Positions 27,437-37,112 of a stretch of DNA of 64,000 nt are shown piece by piece. Made by a program: the position numbers and the translations under genes. A model generated the notes under the pieces. It was not told the origin of the DNA. It searched no databases and saw only the letters and a list, made by a program, of their open reading frames with translations. The stretch comes from Microbispora triticiradicis (GTDB lineage: Bacteria > Actinomycetota > Actinomycetes > Streptosporangiales > Streptosporangiaceae): the NCBI GenBank assembly GCA_003260025.2, contig QFZU02000027.1, forward strand, positions 82,371 through 146,370, written 5' to 3'. Each line of letters begins with the position of its first letter. Position 1 is the first letter of the stretch.

Positions 27437-28978
27437 TCAGTGGAAGAAGTGACGGGTGCCGGTGAAGTAGAGCGTGATGCCCGCCTCCTTGGCGGCCTCG
27501 ATGACCTGGTCGTCGCGGATCGATCCGCCCGGCTCCACGATCGCCTTCACCCCCGCCTCGGTCAGCACCTGCAGGCCGTCCGGGAAGGGGAAGTACGCGT
27601 CGGAGGCCCCGACCGATCCGGCCGCGCGCTCACCGGCCCGCGAGACCGCCAGCCGGGCCGAGTCGACCCGGTTGACCTGGCCCATTCCGACGCCGACGGT
27701 CGCGCCGCCGGTCGCGAGGAGGATCGCGTTGGACTTCACCGAACGGCAGGCCCGCCAGGCGAAGGCGAGGTCGGCCAGCACCTCGGGCGAGGCCGGCTCG
27801 CCGGCCCTGAGCTCCCAGCCGGACGGGTCGTCGCCGGGGGCTTCCACCCGGTCGACCGTCTGCACGAGCAGGCCGCCGTCGACGCGGCGGAACTCCGCGG
27901 CGTTCGCGGGCCCCGACGGGCAGGCGAGCAGCCGGATGTTCTTCTTCTCCCGCAGGATCTCCAGCGCGTCCGCCGCGAACGACGGCGCCACCACGACCTC
28001 CGTGAAGATCGGCGCGATCTGCTCGGCCAGCTCACGGGTCACCTCGCGGTTCACCGCGATCACCCCGCCGTACGCCGAGACCGGGTCGCACTCGTGCGCC
28101 TTGCGGTGCGCCTCGGCCACGTCGGTGCCCACGGCGATGCCGCACGGGTTGGCGTGCTTGATGATGGCGACGGCCGGCTCGGCGAAGTCCCAGGCGGCCC
28201 GCCAGGCGGCGTCGGCGTCCACGTAGTTGTTGTAGGACATCTCCTTGCCGTGGAGCTGCTCGGCGTTGGCCAGGCCGTCCGTGCCGCCGGTGTAGAGCGC
28301 GGCTCCCTGGTGCGGGTTCTCGCCGTACCGCAGGGCCGCCTTGCGCTTCCACGCCGCGCCCATGAACGACGGCCACTCGCCCTCGGGGGCGTACACGTTG
28401 CCGAACCACGACGCCACCGCGACGTCGTACGCCGCGGTGTGCGCGTAGGCCGTGGCGGCGAGCCTCCTGCGTTCGGTCAGCGTGAAGCCGCCCTCCGCGG
28501 CCGCGGCCAGCACGTCGCCGTACGCCGCGGGGTCGACGACCACGGCCACCGTGCCGTGGTTCTTGGCGGCGGCCCGGATCATCGCGGGGCCGCCGATGTC
28601 GATCTGCTCGACGCACTCGGCGTCCGAGGCGCCGGAGGCGACCGTGGCGGCGAACGGGTAGAGGTTCACCACCGCGAGCTGGAACTGCTCGATCTCCAGC
28701 TCCTCCAGCTGCTTGACGTGCGAGGGGTTGCCGCCGTCGGCGAGCAGCCCGGCGTGCACCCGCGGGTGGAGGGTCTTGACCCGGCCGTCCAGGCACTCGG
28801 GGAAGCCGGTGAGCGACTCCACCCTGGTGACCGGCACGCCGTAGGAGGCGATCGCGGCGGCGGTGCCGCCGGTCGACACGATCTCCACGCCCGCGGCCTC
28901 AAGCCCCCGCGCCAGGTCTTCCAGACCCGTCTTGTCGTAAACGGTGATGAGCGCACGGCGGATGGCGATGCGGGTCAC
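27437..28978 (-). CDS. purH: Bifunctional AICAR transformylase / IMP cyclohydrolase
   Basis: Catalyses the last two steps of IMP synthesis. The 513-residue protein has an N-terminal MGS-like cyclohydrolase domain ([42 protein letters not shown]) and a C-terminal transformylase domain ([15 protein letters not shown], the catalytic [12 protein letters not shown], and the final [12 protein letters not shown]). It starts with GTG at 28978, sharing GTGA with the purN stop, so the two enzymes are translationally coupled. Longer upstream readings in this frame are antisense noise within purN. Confidence 0.97.
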   Translation of the reverse strand: MTRIAIRRALITVYDKTGLEDLARGLEAAGVEIVSTGGTAAAIASYGVPVTRVESLTGFPECLDGRVKTLHPRVHAGLLADGGNPSHVKQLEELEIEQFQLAVVNLYPFAATVASGASDAECVEQIDIGGPAMIRAAAKNHGTVAVVVDPAAYGDVLAAAAEGGFTLTERRRLAATAYAHTAAYDVAVASWFGNVYAPEGEWPSFMGAAWKRKAALRYGENPHQGAALYTGGTDGLANAEQLHGKEMSYNNYVDADAAWRAAWDFAEPAVAIIKHANPCGIAVGTDVAEAHRKAHECDPVSAYGGVIAVNREVTRELAEQIAPIFTEVVVAPSFAADALEILREKKNIRLLACPSGPANAAEFRRVDGGLLVQTVDRVEAPGDDPSGWELRAGEPASPEVLADLAFAWRACRSVKSNAILLATGGATVGVGMGQVNRVDSARLAVSRAGERAAGSVGASDAYFPFPDGLQVLTEAGVKAIVEPGGSIRDDQVIEAAKEAGITLYFTGTRHFFH

Positions 28979-29685
28979 TTCGTGGTCCTTCCTGATGTCG
29001 TGCCCTGTGTCCGGTCCTGTGCCGGAGCCGGTTCTGCGACGGGCGCCGGGCGCCGGGCGGCGGCGGCCTGTCCCGCGGCTCGCGCCGTCCCCAGGCGTAC
29101 GGTCCGCCCGGTCGTGGTCCAGCCCTCGCGGGCCATCCGGCCGACCATCTCGACGAGGAGGCCGCGCTCGACGGTCTTGATCCGCTCGTGCAGCGACTCC
29201 TCGTCGTCGCCCTCCCGCACCGGCACCGCCTCCTGGGCGATCACGGGCCCGGTGTCCACGCCCGCGTCGACCAGATGCACGGTGCAGCCGGTGACTCGGA
29301 CGCCGTACGCGAGCGCGTCGCGCACCGCGTGGGCGCCCGGGAAGGAGGGCAGCAGCGCCGGGTGGGTGTTGACGACCGGGAACGCGGCCAGCACGCGAGG
29401 ACCGAGGATCTTCATGAACCCGGCGGAGACCACGAGGTCGGGCCGGTGCCCGGCGATGCGCTCCGCCAGGCTCTCGTCCCATTCCTCCCGGGTGGAGTGG
29501 TCGCCCACCCTCTCGACGAACGTGGGGACGCCCGCGCGCCCGGCCCGCGCCAGGCCCTCGATGTCGTCGCGGTCGGCCCCGACGGCCACCACCGTCGCGC
29601 CGTACGCGTCGTCGGAGGCGGCGTCGAGCAGCGCTTGCAGGTTGGTCCCCGATCCCGAGACGAGGACCACGAGCCGGAAGGACAG
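28975..29685 (-). CDS. purN: Phosphoribosylglycinamide formyltransferase
   Basis: Transfers a formyl group from 10-formyl-THF to GAR in purine synthesis. The body contains [18 protein letters not shown], the catalytic asparagine/histidine in [17 protein letters not shown], and [11 protein letters not shown]. No ATG lies near the expected N-terminus. A CTG at 29685 has GGAG exactly seven bases upstream (GAAGGAGTTCCGCC then CTG) and gives 236 residues; a GTG at 29670 is closer to the fold but too far from that site. I prefer CTG, with GTG as the alternative. It overlaps purH by four bases and has an Ala/Pro-rich C-terminal extension of about 35 residues. Confidence 0.92.
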   Translation of the reverse strand: MSFRLVVLVSGSGTNLQALLDAASDDAYGATVVAVGADRDDIEGLARAGRAGVPTFVERVGDHSTREEWDESLAERIAGHRPDLVVSAGFMKILGPRVLAAFPVVNTHPALLPSFPGAHAVRDALAYGVRVTGCTVHLVDAGVDTGPVIAQEAVPVREGDDEESLHERIKTVERGLLVEMVGRMAREGWTTTGRTVRLGTARAAGQAAAARRPAPVAEPAPAQDRTQGTTSGRTTK

Positions 29686-29826
29686 GGCGGAACTCCTTCG
29701 TGAGCTGGCTTCGTTTTGCAGGTGATTACCGGGAGATGGTTCCTTAGAGATGGTCGCGCGTGGAGGGTGGGCCCTCGACGCAGCTAAAGCGTATCGGGCG
29801 CCGGCCATCAGGATTCACGACGGGCT

Positions 29827-30255
29827 ATGCGAACGCGAGGCGAGGAGACCGTGACAACATCCCTTGAGACTTCGGCACCGGCGACCGGAGGACGAAGGGC
29901 GCTGGCCCTGGCCGTCACGGCCATGGTCTTCACCCTGCTGCTGCCGCCCGCGGGGCTGGCGCTGTCGGTCTTCGCGTTCATCGTGGCCGTCCGCGATCTC
30001 CGCCTGCTGAACCGCGCACGGCAGGGCATCGGCATGGCGACCGGCGCCGTGGTGCTGTCGTCGCTCGCGTTCGTGCTGGGCGCCGTCACGACGGCCTTCC
30101 AGCTCTACTTCTCGGCGGAGCTCAACGCGTACACCGAGTGCCGCAAGGGCGCGGGCACGGTGGCCGCCCAGCAGGAGTGCTCCGACCAGCTCATGCGGGC
30201 CTTCGAGGAGAAGCTCGGCATGGCCTGGCCCGCCTCCGTCCCCGCCCCCGCCTGA
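29827..30255 (+). CDS. Small DUF4190-like membrane protein
   Basis: A 142-residue protein (134 if GTG 29851 is used) with two hydrophobic segments: LALAVTAMVFTLLLPPAGLALSVFAFIVAV, split by a proline pair, and MATGAVVLSSLAFVLGAVTTAFQLYF. Between them RDLRLLNRARQGIGM resembles the loop of DUF4190 proteins. A short extracytoplasmic tail with two cysteines (YTECRKGAG, QQECSDQ) follows. The gene is divergent from purN. GAGGAG sits only three bases before the GTG, so the start is uncertain. Function unknown. Confidence 0.65.
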   Translation: MRTRGEETVTTSLETSAPATGGRRALALAVTAMVFTLLLPPAGLALSVFAFIVAVRDLRLLNRARQGIGMATGAVVLSSLAFVLGAVTTAFQLYFSAELNAYTECRKGAGTVAAQQECSDQLMRAFEEKLGMAWPASVPAPA

Positions 30256-30301
30256 CGGCCCCTCGCCGACGCGCCGGGGGCCGGGCGTTCCTCCGGTTTG
30301 C

Positions 30302-30321
30302 CCCTGACGTACGGGTCAGGG
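30302..30321. promoter_or_regulatory. MerR-type operator/promoter dyad
   Basis: Perfect 7-bp arms CCCTGAC and GTCAGGG separated by six bases, followed by GGTTTACC. It resembles the dyad within long-spacer promoters controlled by MerR-family proteins. It lies about 65 bp before the oxidoreductase gene, whose downstream neighbour is a MerR regulator, so that protein is the likely binder. Confidence 0.5.
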
Positions 30322-30387
30322 TTTACCGTCGCGGCGGCGTGCGGCGGGGCCGCACGGCCGCTCACGTCGTCGCGCGAGGAGAAGCCC

Positions 30388-31404
30388 ATGTCCGAGACAC
30401 CGCCCGGCACCGTACGGGAGATCAGGCTCACCGAGGTTCCGTCCGGTCTGCCCGGCCCCGAGCACCTGGCCGTCGTGGAGGTCCCGACGCCTGTGCCGGG
30501 AGCCGGTGAGGTCCTGGTGCGCAACTGCTGCTTCCAGGTCTTTCCGGCGCTGCGCACGTTGACGGCCGGGGGCGTGCCGGGCGCGCCCTTTCCGCCCCTG
30601 CGGCCGGGGGACACGCTGTTCGGCCCCGCCGTCGGCGAGGTCGTCACGGCCGGGGACGGCGCGAGCCTGCGGCCGGGCGACCTGGTCTCGCACTTCCAGG
30701 GCTGGCGCGAGTACGCCGTGGTCCCCGACTCCGAGCCGCTGGACGGCACCCTGCCCGATCCCGCCGCCTACCTCGCTCCGGGGGCCACGGCGTACGCGGC
30801 CCTGACGCGGATCGCGGGCCTGCGCCCGGGAGAGACCGTGTTCGTCAGCGGGGGCGCCGGAGGCGTCGGGTCGCTCGCGGGCCAGATCGCCCGCCTGCTG
30901 GGCGCGGCGCGCGTGATCGGCAGCACCGGCTCGGCCGCGAAGGCCGAGCGCATGACCGCCGAGCTCGGCTACGACGCGGTCGTCCTCCGCGGCGACGGTC
31001 CGTTCGGCGTGCGGCTGGCCGAGGCCGCGCCCGACGGCATCGACGTGGTCGTCGACAACGTCGGCGGCGAGCAGCTCCGTGCGGCGGCCGACGCGGCACG
31101 GCCGGGGGCCCGCCTCGTCCTGGTCGGGACCCTGGCCACGCAGCTGTCGGCGGCGTCCACCGGCGCGACCGCCCCCGTGGAGCTGGACACCTTCCGGCTC
31201 ATCCTCGGGAACATCACCCTTCGCGGCCTGACCGGCGTCGACGCGGCGACCACCGCGGAGTGGAGGGAGCGCTTCGGCGCCTGGCTTCGCTCGGGGTCCA
31301 TCTCCTTTCCGCACACGCGGATCCCGGGCATCGACCGCGCACCGCAGGCACTGCGTGAGCTCTTCGACGGACGACACGTCGGCACCGTCGTCGTGGAGCC
31401 GTGA
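30388..31404 (+). CDS. Zinc-independent MDR oxidoreductase (NADP-dependent, curcumin/alkenal reductase type)
   Basis: A 338-residue medium-chain reductase/dehydrogenase of the YncB / leukotriene B4 dehydrogenase branch, which usually reduces carbon-carbon double bonds of enones with NADPH. No structural or catalytic zinc cysteines are present. The N-terminal GroES-like part is followed by the cofactor loop SGGAGGVGSLAGQIARLLGA, DVVVDNVGGEQLRAAA, and the C-terminal closing segment. GAGGAGAAGCCC precedes the ATG. A MerR regulator gene starts 22 bases after it on the same strand, so both form one operon under the dyad at 30302. Substrate unknown. Confidence 0.88.
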   Translation: MSETPPGTVREIRLTEVPSGLPGPEHLAVVEVPTPVPGAGEVLVRNCCFQVFPALRTLTAGGVPGAPFPPLRPGDTLFGPAVGEVVTAGDGASLRPGDLVSHFQGWREYAVVPDSEPLDGTLPDPAAYLAPGATAYAALTRIAGLRPGETVFVSGGAGGVGSLAGQIARLLGAARVIGSTGSAAKAERMTAELGYDAVVLRGDGPFGVRLAEAAPDGIDVVVDNVGGEQLRAAADAARPGARLVLVGTLATQLSAASTGATAPVELDTFRLILGNITLRGLTGVDAATTAEWRERFGAWLRSGSISFPHTRIPGIDRAPQALRELFDGRHVGTVVVEP

Positions 31405-31425
31405 ACAACGCTTAAAGTAGGCGGG

Positions 31426-31854
31426 ATGGGCATGCGGATCGGCGACGCCGCGGCGGCGACGGGGACCACTCCGCGCGCCCTGCGCTTCTACGAGCAGCGT
31501 GGGCTGCTCCTCCCGCCGCGCACGGCGTCGGGTCAGCGGGAGTACGGCCCGCGTGAGATCGCCCGTATCCGCCTGGTGCGCCAGTTGCTCGCCCTCGGCC
31601 TGACCGTCGAGGACGTCGCCGGCTGCGCCGACCGCCTGGACCTGCTGGAGGGCGACACCCTCCCGCCGTACGGCTCCCCCGGCTGCACGGGCGGCACGGG
31701 GGTCGTCCAGCGCCGCATCGCCGCCCTGAACGACGAGATCGGCCGCCTGACCCGGCTGCGGGACCGCCTCGCCTCGAGCGTCCCCGAGCCGGGGGGAGCA
31801 CCCGAAACCGTGGCCGGGCCCATACCGGAGACTCTGGCATGCCCGAGCCCGTGA
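31426..31854 (+). CDS. MerR-family regulator
   Basis: A 142-residue MerR protein. The N-terminal winged helix reads RIGDAAAATGTTPRALRFYEQRG and RTASGQREYGPREIARI, followed by a dimerisation helix. A single cysteine pair (AGCADRLD and SPGCTGGTG) lies about 33 residues apart in the effector region, where a reactive ligand or metal could bind. It is encoded directly after an NADPH enone reductase, a known pairing in which MerR proteins sense reactive electrophiles. The C-terminal 25 residues are Pro/Glu-rich and probably disordered. Confidence 0.88.
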   Translation: MGMRIGDAAAATGTTPRALRFYEQRGLLLPPRTASGQREYGPREIARIRLVRQLLALGLTVEDVAGCADRLDLLEGDTLPPYGSPGCTGGTGVVQRRIAALNDEIGRLTRLRDRLASSVPEPGGAPETVAGPIPETLACPSP

Positions 31855-31965
31855 ACACGCTCGTGGGCGCGGCCGGAGGCATGGGCGAGCACTCCCTGGC
31901 CCGGCCCTCCGACGGCGGGCTGTCGTCCGTCAGGCGCGTCCCGCCGCCGGCCGGCCGGTGGGTCG

Positions 31966-33597
31966 TCAGTCGCGGTCCCAGGCGTAGGGGTCGACGTAGA
32001 TGACGTGGCCCCCGCGGTCGTCGGTCTCGTCGACGATGTCCGTACGCGGCTTCGGGGCGGCGCCGGCGGGCCGTTTGCGCGGCGGCTCCGGCCGGCCCCG
32101 CCGGGCGGTCATGTCGTCGAACGTCTCCGCGGTCGCCGCGGCGTGCTCGTCGGTCCAGTCGTCCCTGATCACGGGGATCGGCTGGGTCTCCGCCTCGGTG
32201 GCGTCCAGCCAGTGGCCCGGGAGATGGGCGCCCCGGGCCGGTCGCACCTTCCCGGCCGCCTTGGCGATCACGGCGCCGGCCTTCCTGACCGGCTCCGGCG
32301 CGGTCGCCGGCCGCCGGGAGATCAGCCACCAGTTGGCGATGCCGGCCGAGATTCCGGCGGCCACGCCGACCTCCAGCGCGACCGACAGCGCCACCTCCCA
32401 GGGGGAGGGCCCGACGGCGGCCAGCCCGGCCCCGCCGAGCGGCCCGCCCGACAGCGCCGCGAGCGTCCCCGCCGCGAGCCCGCTGGTGATCCCGCAGACG
32501 AAGCCCCACAGCGGCGCGGCCTCGATCGAGGGGGTCGGCGCGACGCGGGCCGTCACCACGCCCGCGACCGCCCCCGCGGCGAACGGCACCGCGATCACCG
32601 ACATGACCCACGGGGGCGCGGTGCCGGACGGCGGCAGTGCGCCGAGCAGCGGCAGCATGGGAACCGCGCTCAGCTTGACCCCGGTGGGCGCGACCAGCGT
32701 GCCCGCGCCCACCGCGAAGCCGGGTCCCGAGATGTACGCCATTCCCCAGATCACGGCGTTGAAGAAGTAGAGGACCTCCAGGAGCAGGAGCAGCCCACCG
32801 CCGACCAGGCCGGGGCTGAGCACCTCCGACATCTGCTGGATCCGGGTGAAGTTCATCGCCACGGCCACGAGGACGAGCACCGCCCCCGCCGTGAGAAGCA
32901 GCGCGGTCGCGACGGCCGTACCCGCGACGAGCGAGCGCGGCCGCTCGGGCAGCAGGCGCAGCATCGACCGCCACGGCCCGATCGTGCGGGCGGTGGCCAC
33001 CGATCCCGTGACGAAGGCCAGCAGCAGGTGGCTGACGAGCGCCTCCCCCGGGAACGGCTGCATGATCTCGTTGCGCGACACCAGGGCGATCACCCCGGCG
33101 AGCAGCGCGTACGGCGCGGCCAGCGAGATGCCGGCCTGGGCGATGAGCACGAGCTGGGCGCGGCGGCGGGCGTTCTCGACGTCGCGGGGGGTGCCTTTCG
33201 GCAGCCGGGCCGGCATCCGCAACCGCAGGTCGGCGTCGCGTGCCATCCACAGGCCCGCCCGGTAGAGCAGCGCGCCGGGCAGGATCATGAGCCCGATGGG
33301 CAGCAGGCCCACCCGGCCGCCGGGGATCGCGAATCCTGCGTGGTGGGCGGCCAGCCAGAGCTGGCAGGCCGTGCGGAACACGCCGGGCAGGCCCTCGCCG
33401 AAGGGCCCCCGGGGGGCGGCCATCCAGCCGATGAGCGTGAGCGTGGTGAGCACGGCGATGCCGACGCCGAGCGTCCAGAACGCGGCCAGCATGCCGGAGA
33501 CGGGAAGCGGACGGCGGCTCTCCTCGTCGTCGCCGGCGCCACCGCGACCGAGGACGGCGCGGGGACCGGTCCTGATTTGATCGAGAAGTCCCGTCAC
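31966..33597 (-). CDS. DUF6350 (PerM-like) membrane protein
   Basis: A 543-residue integral membrane protein with about ten to twelve predicted helices, starting after a short charged head (residues 1-35) and ending in a 110-residue cytoplasmic tail rich in Arg, Lys and Pro. The family is actinobacterial, and its usual place is between sucD and purN, exactly as here; members have been linked to cell division (PerM in mycobacteria). No enzymatic motif is visible. It starts on the far side of a strong hairpin after sucD, so it has its own promoter in the 33600-33710 region. Confidence 0.8.
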   Translation of the reverse strand: MTGLLDQIRTGPRAVLGRGGAGDDEESRRPLPVSGMLAAFWTLGVGIAVLTTLTLIGWMAAPRGPFGEGLPGVFRTACQLWLAAHHAGFAIPGGRVGLLPIGLMILPGALLYRAGLWMARDADLRLRMPARLPKGTPRDVENARRRAQLVLIAQAGISLAAPYALLAGVIALVSRNEIMQPFPGEALVSHLLLAFVTGSVATARTIGPWRSMLRLLPERPRSLVAGTAVATALLLTAGAVLVLVAVAMNFTRIQQMSEVLSPGLVGGGLLLLLEVLYFFNAVIWGMAYISGPGFAVGAGTLVAPTGVKLSAVPMLPLLGALPPSGTAPPWVMSVIAVPFAAGAVAGVVTARVAPTPSIEAAPLWGFVCGITSGLAAGTLAALSGGPLGGAGLAAVGPSPWEVALSVALEVGVAAGISAGIANWWLISRRPATAPEPVRKAGAVIAKAAGKVRPARGAHLPGHWLDATEAETQPIPVIRDDWTDEHAAATAETFDDMTARRGRPEPPRKRPAGAAPKPRTDIVDETDDRGGHVIYVDPYAWDRD

Positions 33598-33711
33598 GCT
33601 ACCTCATCATCCCAGCGCGGCCGCCGCACTCCACGTCGCCACGCCGTTCACCCCCGCTCGAAATGGGATGATCTTGCAGTCGCCGCCCGCGCCGACTGCT
33701 CCCCATACGCG

Positions 33712-33744
33712 TCGTGACCTCACGCCGGAGGCGTGAGGTCACGA
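33712..33744 (-). terminator. Strong hairpin after sucD
   Basis: Fifteen-base perfect arms TCGTGACCTCACGCC and GGCGTGAGGTCACGA around a GGA loop, about 70 bp after the sucD stop. No U-tract follows on the minus strand, but the stem is long enough to end transcription in an actinomycete or protect the sucCD transcript. Confidence 0.65.
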
Positions 33745-33816
33745 ACGGCGCCGGGAGAACGGCTGGGCCGCCGGAACCCCTGAGGACCCGGCGGCCCGCC
33801 CGTCACGACTCCTTGG

Positions 33817-34686
33817 TCACGACATGAGCTCGCGCATGAGGCGGGCGGTCTCGCTGGGAGTGCGGCCGACGCGGACGCCGACCTTCTCCAGGGCCTCCTT
33901 CTTGGCCTGGGCGGTGCCGGCGGAGCCGGACACGATCGCGCCGGCGTGGCCCATCGTCTTGCCCTCGGGCGCGGTGAACCCGGCGACGTAGGCGACGACG
34001 GGCTTGGTGACGTGCTCGTCGATGTAGGCCGCGGCCCGCTCCTCGGCGTCGCCGCCGATCTCGCCGATCATCACGATCGCGTCGGTCTCCGGGTCGTCCT
34101 GGAACGCCTGGAGCGCGTCGATGTGGGTCGTGCCGATGACCGGGTCGCCGCCGATGCCGACGCAGGTGGAGAAACCGATGTCGCGCAGCTCGTACATGAG
34201 CTGGTAGGTCAGCGTGCCCGACTTCGACACCAGGCCCACGCGGCCCTTGGTGGTGATGTCGGCCGGGATGATCCCGGCGTTGGACGCGCCGGGCGAGGCG
34301 ATGCCGGGGCAGTTCGGCCCGATGATGCGGGTCTTGTTGCCCTTGGAGACGGCGTACGCCCAGAACTCGGTGGTGTCGTGGACCGGCACGCCCTCGGTGA
34401 TGACCACGCACAGCGGGATCTCGGCGTCGATGGCCTCACGGACGGCCGCCTTGGTGTGCGCCGGGGGCACGAAGACGACGGAGACGTCCGCGCCCGTCTG
34501 CTCCATGGCCTCCTTGACCGTGCCGAAGACCGGCAGGCCCTCGTGCGTGACGCCGGCCTTGCGGGCGTTGACACCGCCCACGACGTTCACCCCGGCGGCG
34601 AGCATGCGGCGGGTGTGCTTGGTGCCCTCACCGCCGGTCATGCCCTGAACGATGATCTTGCTGTTCTCGGTGAGCCAGATAGCCAT
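33817..34686 (-). CDS. sucD: Succinyl-CoA ligase, alpha subunit
   Basis: Forms the alpha subunit of the TCA-cycle enzyme that converts succinyl-CoA to succinate with ATP or GTP synthesis. The 289-residue protein carries the CoA-binding N-terminus ([18 protein letters not shown]), [12 protein letters not shown], and the active-site phosphohistidine in GHAGAIVSG. The ATG shares one base with the sucC stop (TAATG), so translation is coupled. Longer readings upstream in this frame are antisense readings in sucC. Confidence 0.97.
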   Translation of the reverse strand: MAIWLTENSKIIVQGMTGGEGTKHTRRMLAAGVNVVGGVNARKAGVTHEGLPVFGTVKEAMEQTGADVSVVFVPPAHTKAAVREAIDAEIPLCVVITEGVPVHDTTEFWAYAVSKGNKTRIIGPNCPGIASPGASNAGIIPADITTKGRVGLVSKSGTLTYQLMYELRDIGFSTCVGIGGDPVIGTTHIDALQAFQDDPETDAIVMIGEIGGDAEERAAAYIDEHVTKPVVAYVAGFTAPEGKTMGHAGAIVSGSAGTAQAKKEALEKVGVRVGRTPSETARLMRELMS

Positions 34687-35867
34687 TACGCACCTACCGC
34701 GGCGAGCTCGGCGGCGCGCTTGGCCGCTTCGTCCATCGTGTCGACCAGCTCGACGCGCGGGAGCGCGGCGTCGGCCAGGATCTGCCGCCCGAGAGCGGCG
34801 TTGTTGCCGTCCAGACGGACGACGAGCGGGTGGGTCACTTGCTCGCCACGGCTCTCCAGCAGCTTGAAGGCCGAGACGATGCCGTTGGCGACCGCGTCGC
34901 AGGCGGTGATGCCGCCGAAGACGTTCACGAAGACCGACTTCACCGACGGGTCGGACAGGATGATCTCCAGTCCGTTCGCCATGACCTCGGCCGAGGCCCC
35001 GCCGCCGATGTCGAGGAAGTTGGCCGGCTTGGGCCGCCCGGGGAACTCCTCGCCCGCGTACGCCACGACGTCCAGCGTGGACATGACCAGGCCGGCGCCG
35101 TTGCCGATGATGCCGACGTCGCCGTCCAGCTTCACGTAGTTGAGGTGCTTCTCCTTGGCCCGGGCCTCCAGCGGGTCCTCCGCGGCCTTGTCGACGTACG
35201 TCACGTGCTCCGCCTGGCGGAAGTCCGCGTTGTCGTCGAGGGTGACCTTGCCGTCGAGCGCCTTCACCTGGCCGTCGGCCGACAGGATCATGGGGTTGAC
35301 CTCGACGAGCGAGGCGTCCTCGTCCACGAAGACGGCCCAGAGCTTCTCGATCAGCTCGGCGGCGCCGTCCAGCGCCTGCTGCGGCAGGCCGCCGGCCACC
35401 GCGATCTCGCGGGCCCTGGCGCGGTCGACGCCGGTCAGGGGGCTGACCGGCACCTTCGCCACCTTCTCCGGCGCGGTGTGCGCGACCTCCTCGATGTCCA
35501 TACCGCCGGAGGCGGAGCAGATCGCGAGGAACGTACGGTTGGCACGGTCGAGGAGGAAGGAGAAGTAGTACTCCTCCGCGATCTGGCTGGCCTCCTCGAT
35601 CAGGACCTTGTGGACCGTGTGGCCCTTGATGTCCATGCCGAGGATCCGCGTCGCCTTGTCGTACGCGTCGGCGGCGTCGTCGGCCACCTTCACGCCTCCG
35701 GCCTTGCCGCGCCCGCCGGTCTTGACCTGGGCCTTGACGACAACGCGTCCGGTGAGCTGCTCGGCAGCCGCCCGCGCCTCGTCCGCGGTGTGCGCCACGA
35801 TTCCGCGCGGCACCGCGATGCCGTACTCCGCGAAGAGCTCCTTCGCCTGATGTTCGAACAGGTCCAC
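34686..35867 (-). CDS. sucC: Succinyl-CoA ligase, beta subunit
   Basis: Beta subunit with the nucleotide site. The 393-residue protein starts [16 protein letters not shown], has the ATP-grasp domain ([27 protein letters not shown] with magnesium ligands) and ends in a CoA-ligase domain ([18 protein letters not shown]). The ATG start and length match the family. It is the first gene of the sucCD operon; about 155 bp separate it from the B12-binding protein gene upstream and should hold the promoter. Confidence 0.97.
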   Translation of the reverse strand: MDLFEHQAKELFAEYGIAVPRGIVAHTADEARAAAEQLTGRVVVKAQVKTGGRGKAGGVKVADDAADAYDKATRILGMDIKGHTVHKVLIEEASQIAEEYYFSFLLDRANRTFLAICSASGGMDIEEVAHTAPEKVAKVPVSPLTGVDRARAREIAVAGGLPQQALDGAAELIEKLWAVFVDEDASLVEVNPMILSADGQVKALDGKVTLDDNADFRQAEHVTYVDKAAEDPLEARAKEKHLNYVKLDGDVGIIGNGAGLVMSTLDVVAYAGEEFPGRPKPANFLDIGGGASAEVMANGLEIILSDPSVKSVFVNVFGGITACDAVANGIVSAFKLLESRGEQVTHPLVVRLDGNNAALGRQILADAALPRVELVDTMDEAAKRAAELAAVGA

Positions 35868-36023
35868 GAGGGTCCGTCCCTTTTGATGTCCGAGGCCGGG
35901 CGCCGTCGTCCCGCCCGGCTATTCCGCGCAAGAAGCCTAGTCCCCGCGCGAGCATGGCCTTGTCATCGGGTCACCCGGAGCCTTGCCTTCAACCCTCGAT
36001 TACGGCAAGGTTGGGCAAAATGC

Positions 36024-36425
36024 CTAAACGGTGGCGGGAACCGCAGAACGGACCCAGTCCACGATCTCCTGGGTCGTGGAGCCCGGCGTGAATATCCGCG
36101 CCACCCCCATCCGCTCCAGCTCGGGGATGTCGGCCTCGGGGATGATGCCGCCGCCGAACACGACGATGTCCTCGGCGTCCTCCTCGCGCAGCACCTCGAA
36201 GAGCCGGGCGAAGAGCGTCATGTGGGCGCCCGACAGGATGGACAGCCCGATGGCCGCCGCGTCCTCCTGGATCGCCGTCCGGACGATCTGCTCCGGCGTC
36301 TGGTGCAGCCCGGTGTAGACGACCTCCATGCCCGCGTCCCGCAACGCCCGCGCCACGACCTTGACGCCGCGGTCGTGCCCGTCGAGCCCCGGCTTGGCGA
36401 CGACGACCCGAATCCTGCCTGCCAT
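36024..36425 (-). CDS. Stand-alone cobalamin-binding subunit (acyl-CoA mutase small domain)
   Basis: A 133-residue Rossmann-like B12-binding domain. It has the cobalamin histidine motif DGHDRG (residues 15-20; DxHxxG), [11 protein letters not shown] and [14 protein letters not shown], all as in the C-terminal domain of methylmalonyl-CoA mutase. As a separate protein it must pair with a large catalytic subunit, as IcmB does with IcmA. No mutase large subunit is in the window. It lies next to sucCD, whose substrate succinyl-CoA is the product of methylmalonyl-CoA mutase, which supports that role. Confidence 0.88.
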   Translation of the reverse strand: MAGRIRVVVAKPGLDGHDRGVKVVARALRDAGMEVVYTGLHQTPEQIVRTAIQEDAAAIGLSILSGAHMTLFARLFEVLREEDAEDIVVFGGGIIPEADIPELERMGVARIFTPGSTTQEIVDWVRSAVPATV

Positions 36426-36504
36426 GAAGACCTCCCAGATGGTGCCGCTGCCCGAAGCGTAACCGCCAGGGCGGCGAACGCTCCCCTGCCCGACGCGGCG
36501 CGGC

Positions 36505-36939
36505 TCAGCCGTCCGCCCGCGCCGCGCGCAGCAGCGCGCGCAGGCCGTCGACGAGCCCCTGCCGCTCCCCCGGGGTCATGGCCCGTACGGCCCGCGCCAG
36601 CGGGTCCTCCTCCCGCGGCAGGGCGGTCAGGGCGGCGGCGTGGCCGGCGTCGGTGACGCGGACGAAGACCCGCCGGCGGTCGCGCCGGTCGCGGGCCCGC
36701 ACCACGAGGCCCCGGTCCTCGACGCGGTCGACGAGCTCGGTCGTCGCGGCCATGGACAGCCGCAACTGCCCGGCCAGCTCGCCCACCGTGAGCGGGCCTT
36801 GGGCGACCAGACGGCGCAGGACCGACGCCATGCGCGCCGTGACGTCGCCCTCGCCCACCGGCTGCCCGGACATCCGGAGACACCGGTGGACGGCGGGATA
36901 GAGCCGGGAGATCTCCTCGACGGCCGGCCTCTCCTCCAT
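36505..36939 (-). CDS. MarR-family regulator
   Basis: A 144-residue winged-helix regulator: [39 protein letters not shown] and [17 protein letters not shown] (wing) are typical. I placed the start at ATG 36939, preceded by AAAGGA; two in-frame ATGs at 36990 and 36954 lie in or near the operator. The intergenic palindrome at 36959-36977 suggests autorepression. The divergent neighbour encodes a secreted protein that could share this control. Ligand unknown. Confidence 0.85.
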   Translation of the reverse strand: MEERPAVEEISRLYPAVHRCLRMSGQPVGEGDVTARMASVLRRLVAQGPLTVGELAGQLRLSMAATTELVDRVEDRGLVVRARDRRDRRRVFVRVTDAGHAAALTALPREEDPLARAVRAMTPGERQGLVDGLRALLRAARADG

Positions 36940-36958
36940 GCGTTCCTTTCGCATGCGA

Positions 36959-36977
36959 ATTATTCGCCCGAAATAAT
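36959..36977. promoter_or_regulatory. MarR operator candidate
   Basis: AT-rich dyad ATTATT-N7-AATAAT in an otherwise GC-rich spacer, about 20 bp before the MarR start. A second palindrome GCATGC (36951-36956) adjoins it. MarR proteins bind such AT-rich palindromes; the match to this protein is inferred from position. Confidence 0.55.
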
Positions 36978-37112
36978 AATCACCCCGCATACCCGCCCTT
37001 CATCTGCCATTTCACAGGAAATCTAGATTTCCGTGACTTGTCCGTGATCATGAACCACGAGGATTCCCGGGCCGCTCTTGATGATCAAGGGCACTTACGG
37101 GAGGAACCCCAC

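Noticed and set aside
27161..29725. Plus-strand frame of about 850 codons opposite purH and purN
   Set aside because: It is a shadow of two well-conserved purine genes.
33817..35955. Apparent 712-codon fusion reading into sucD
   Set aside because: The N-terminal two-thirds is sucC read in another frame. The real sucD starts at 34686, sharing one base with the sucC stop.
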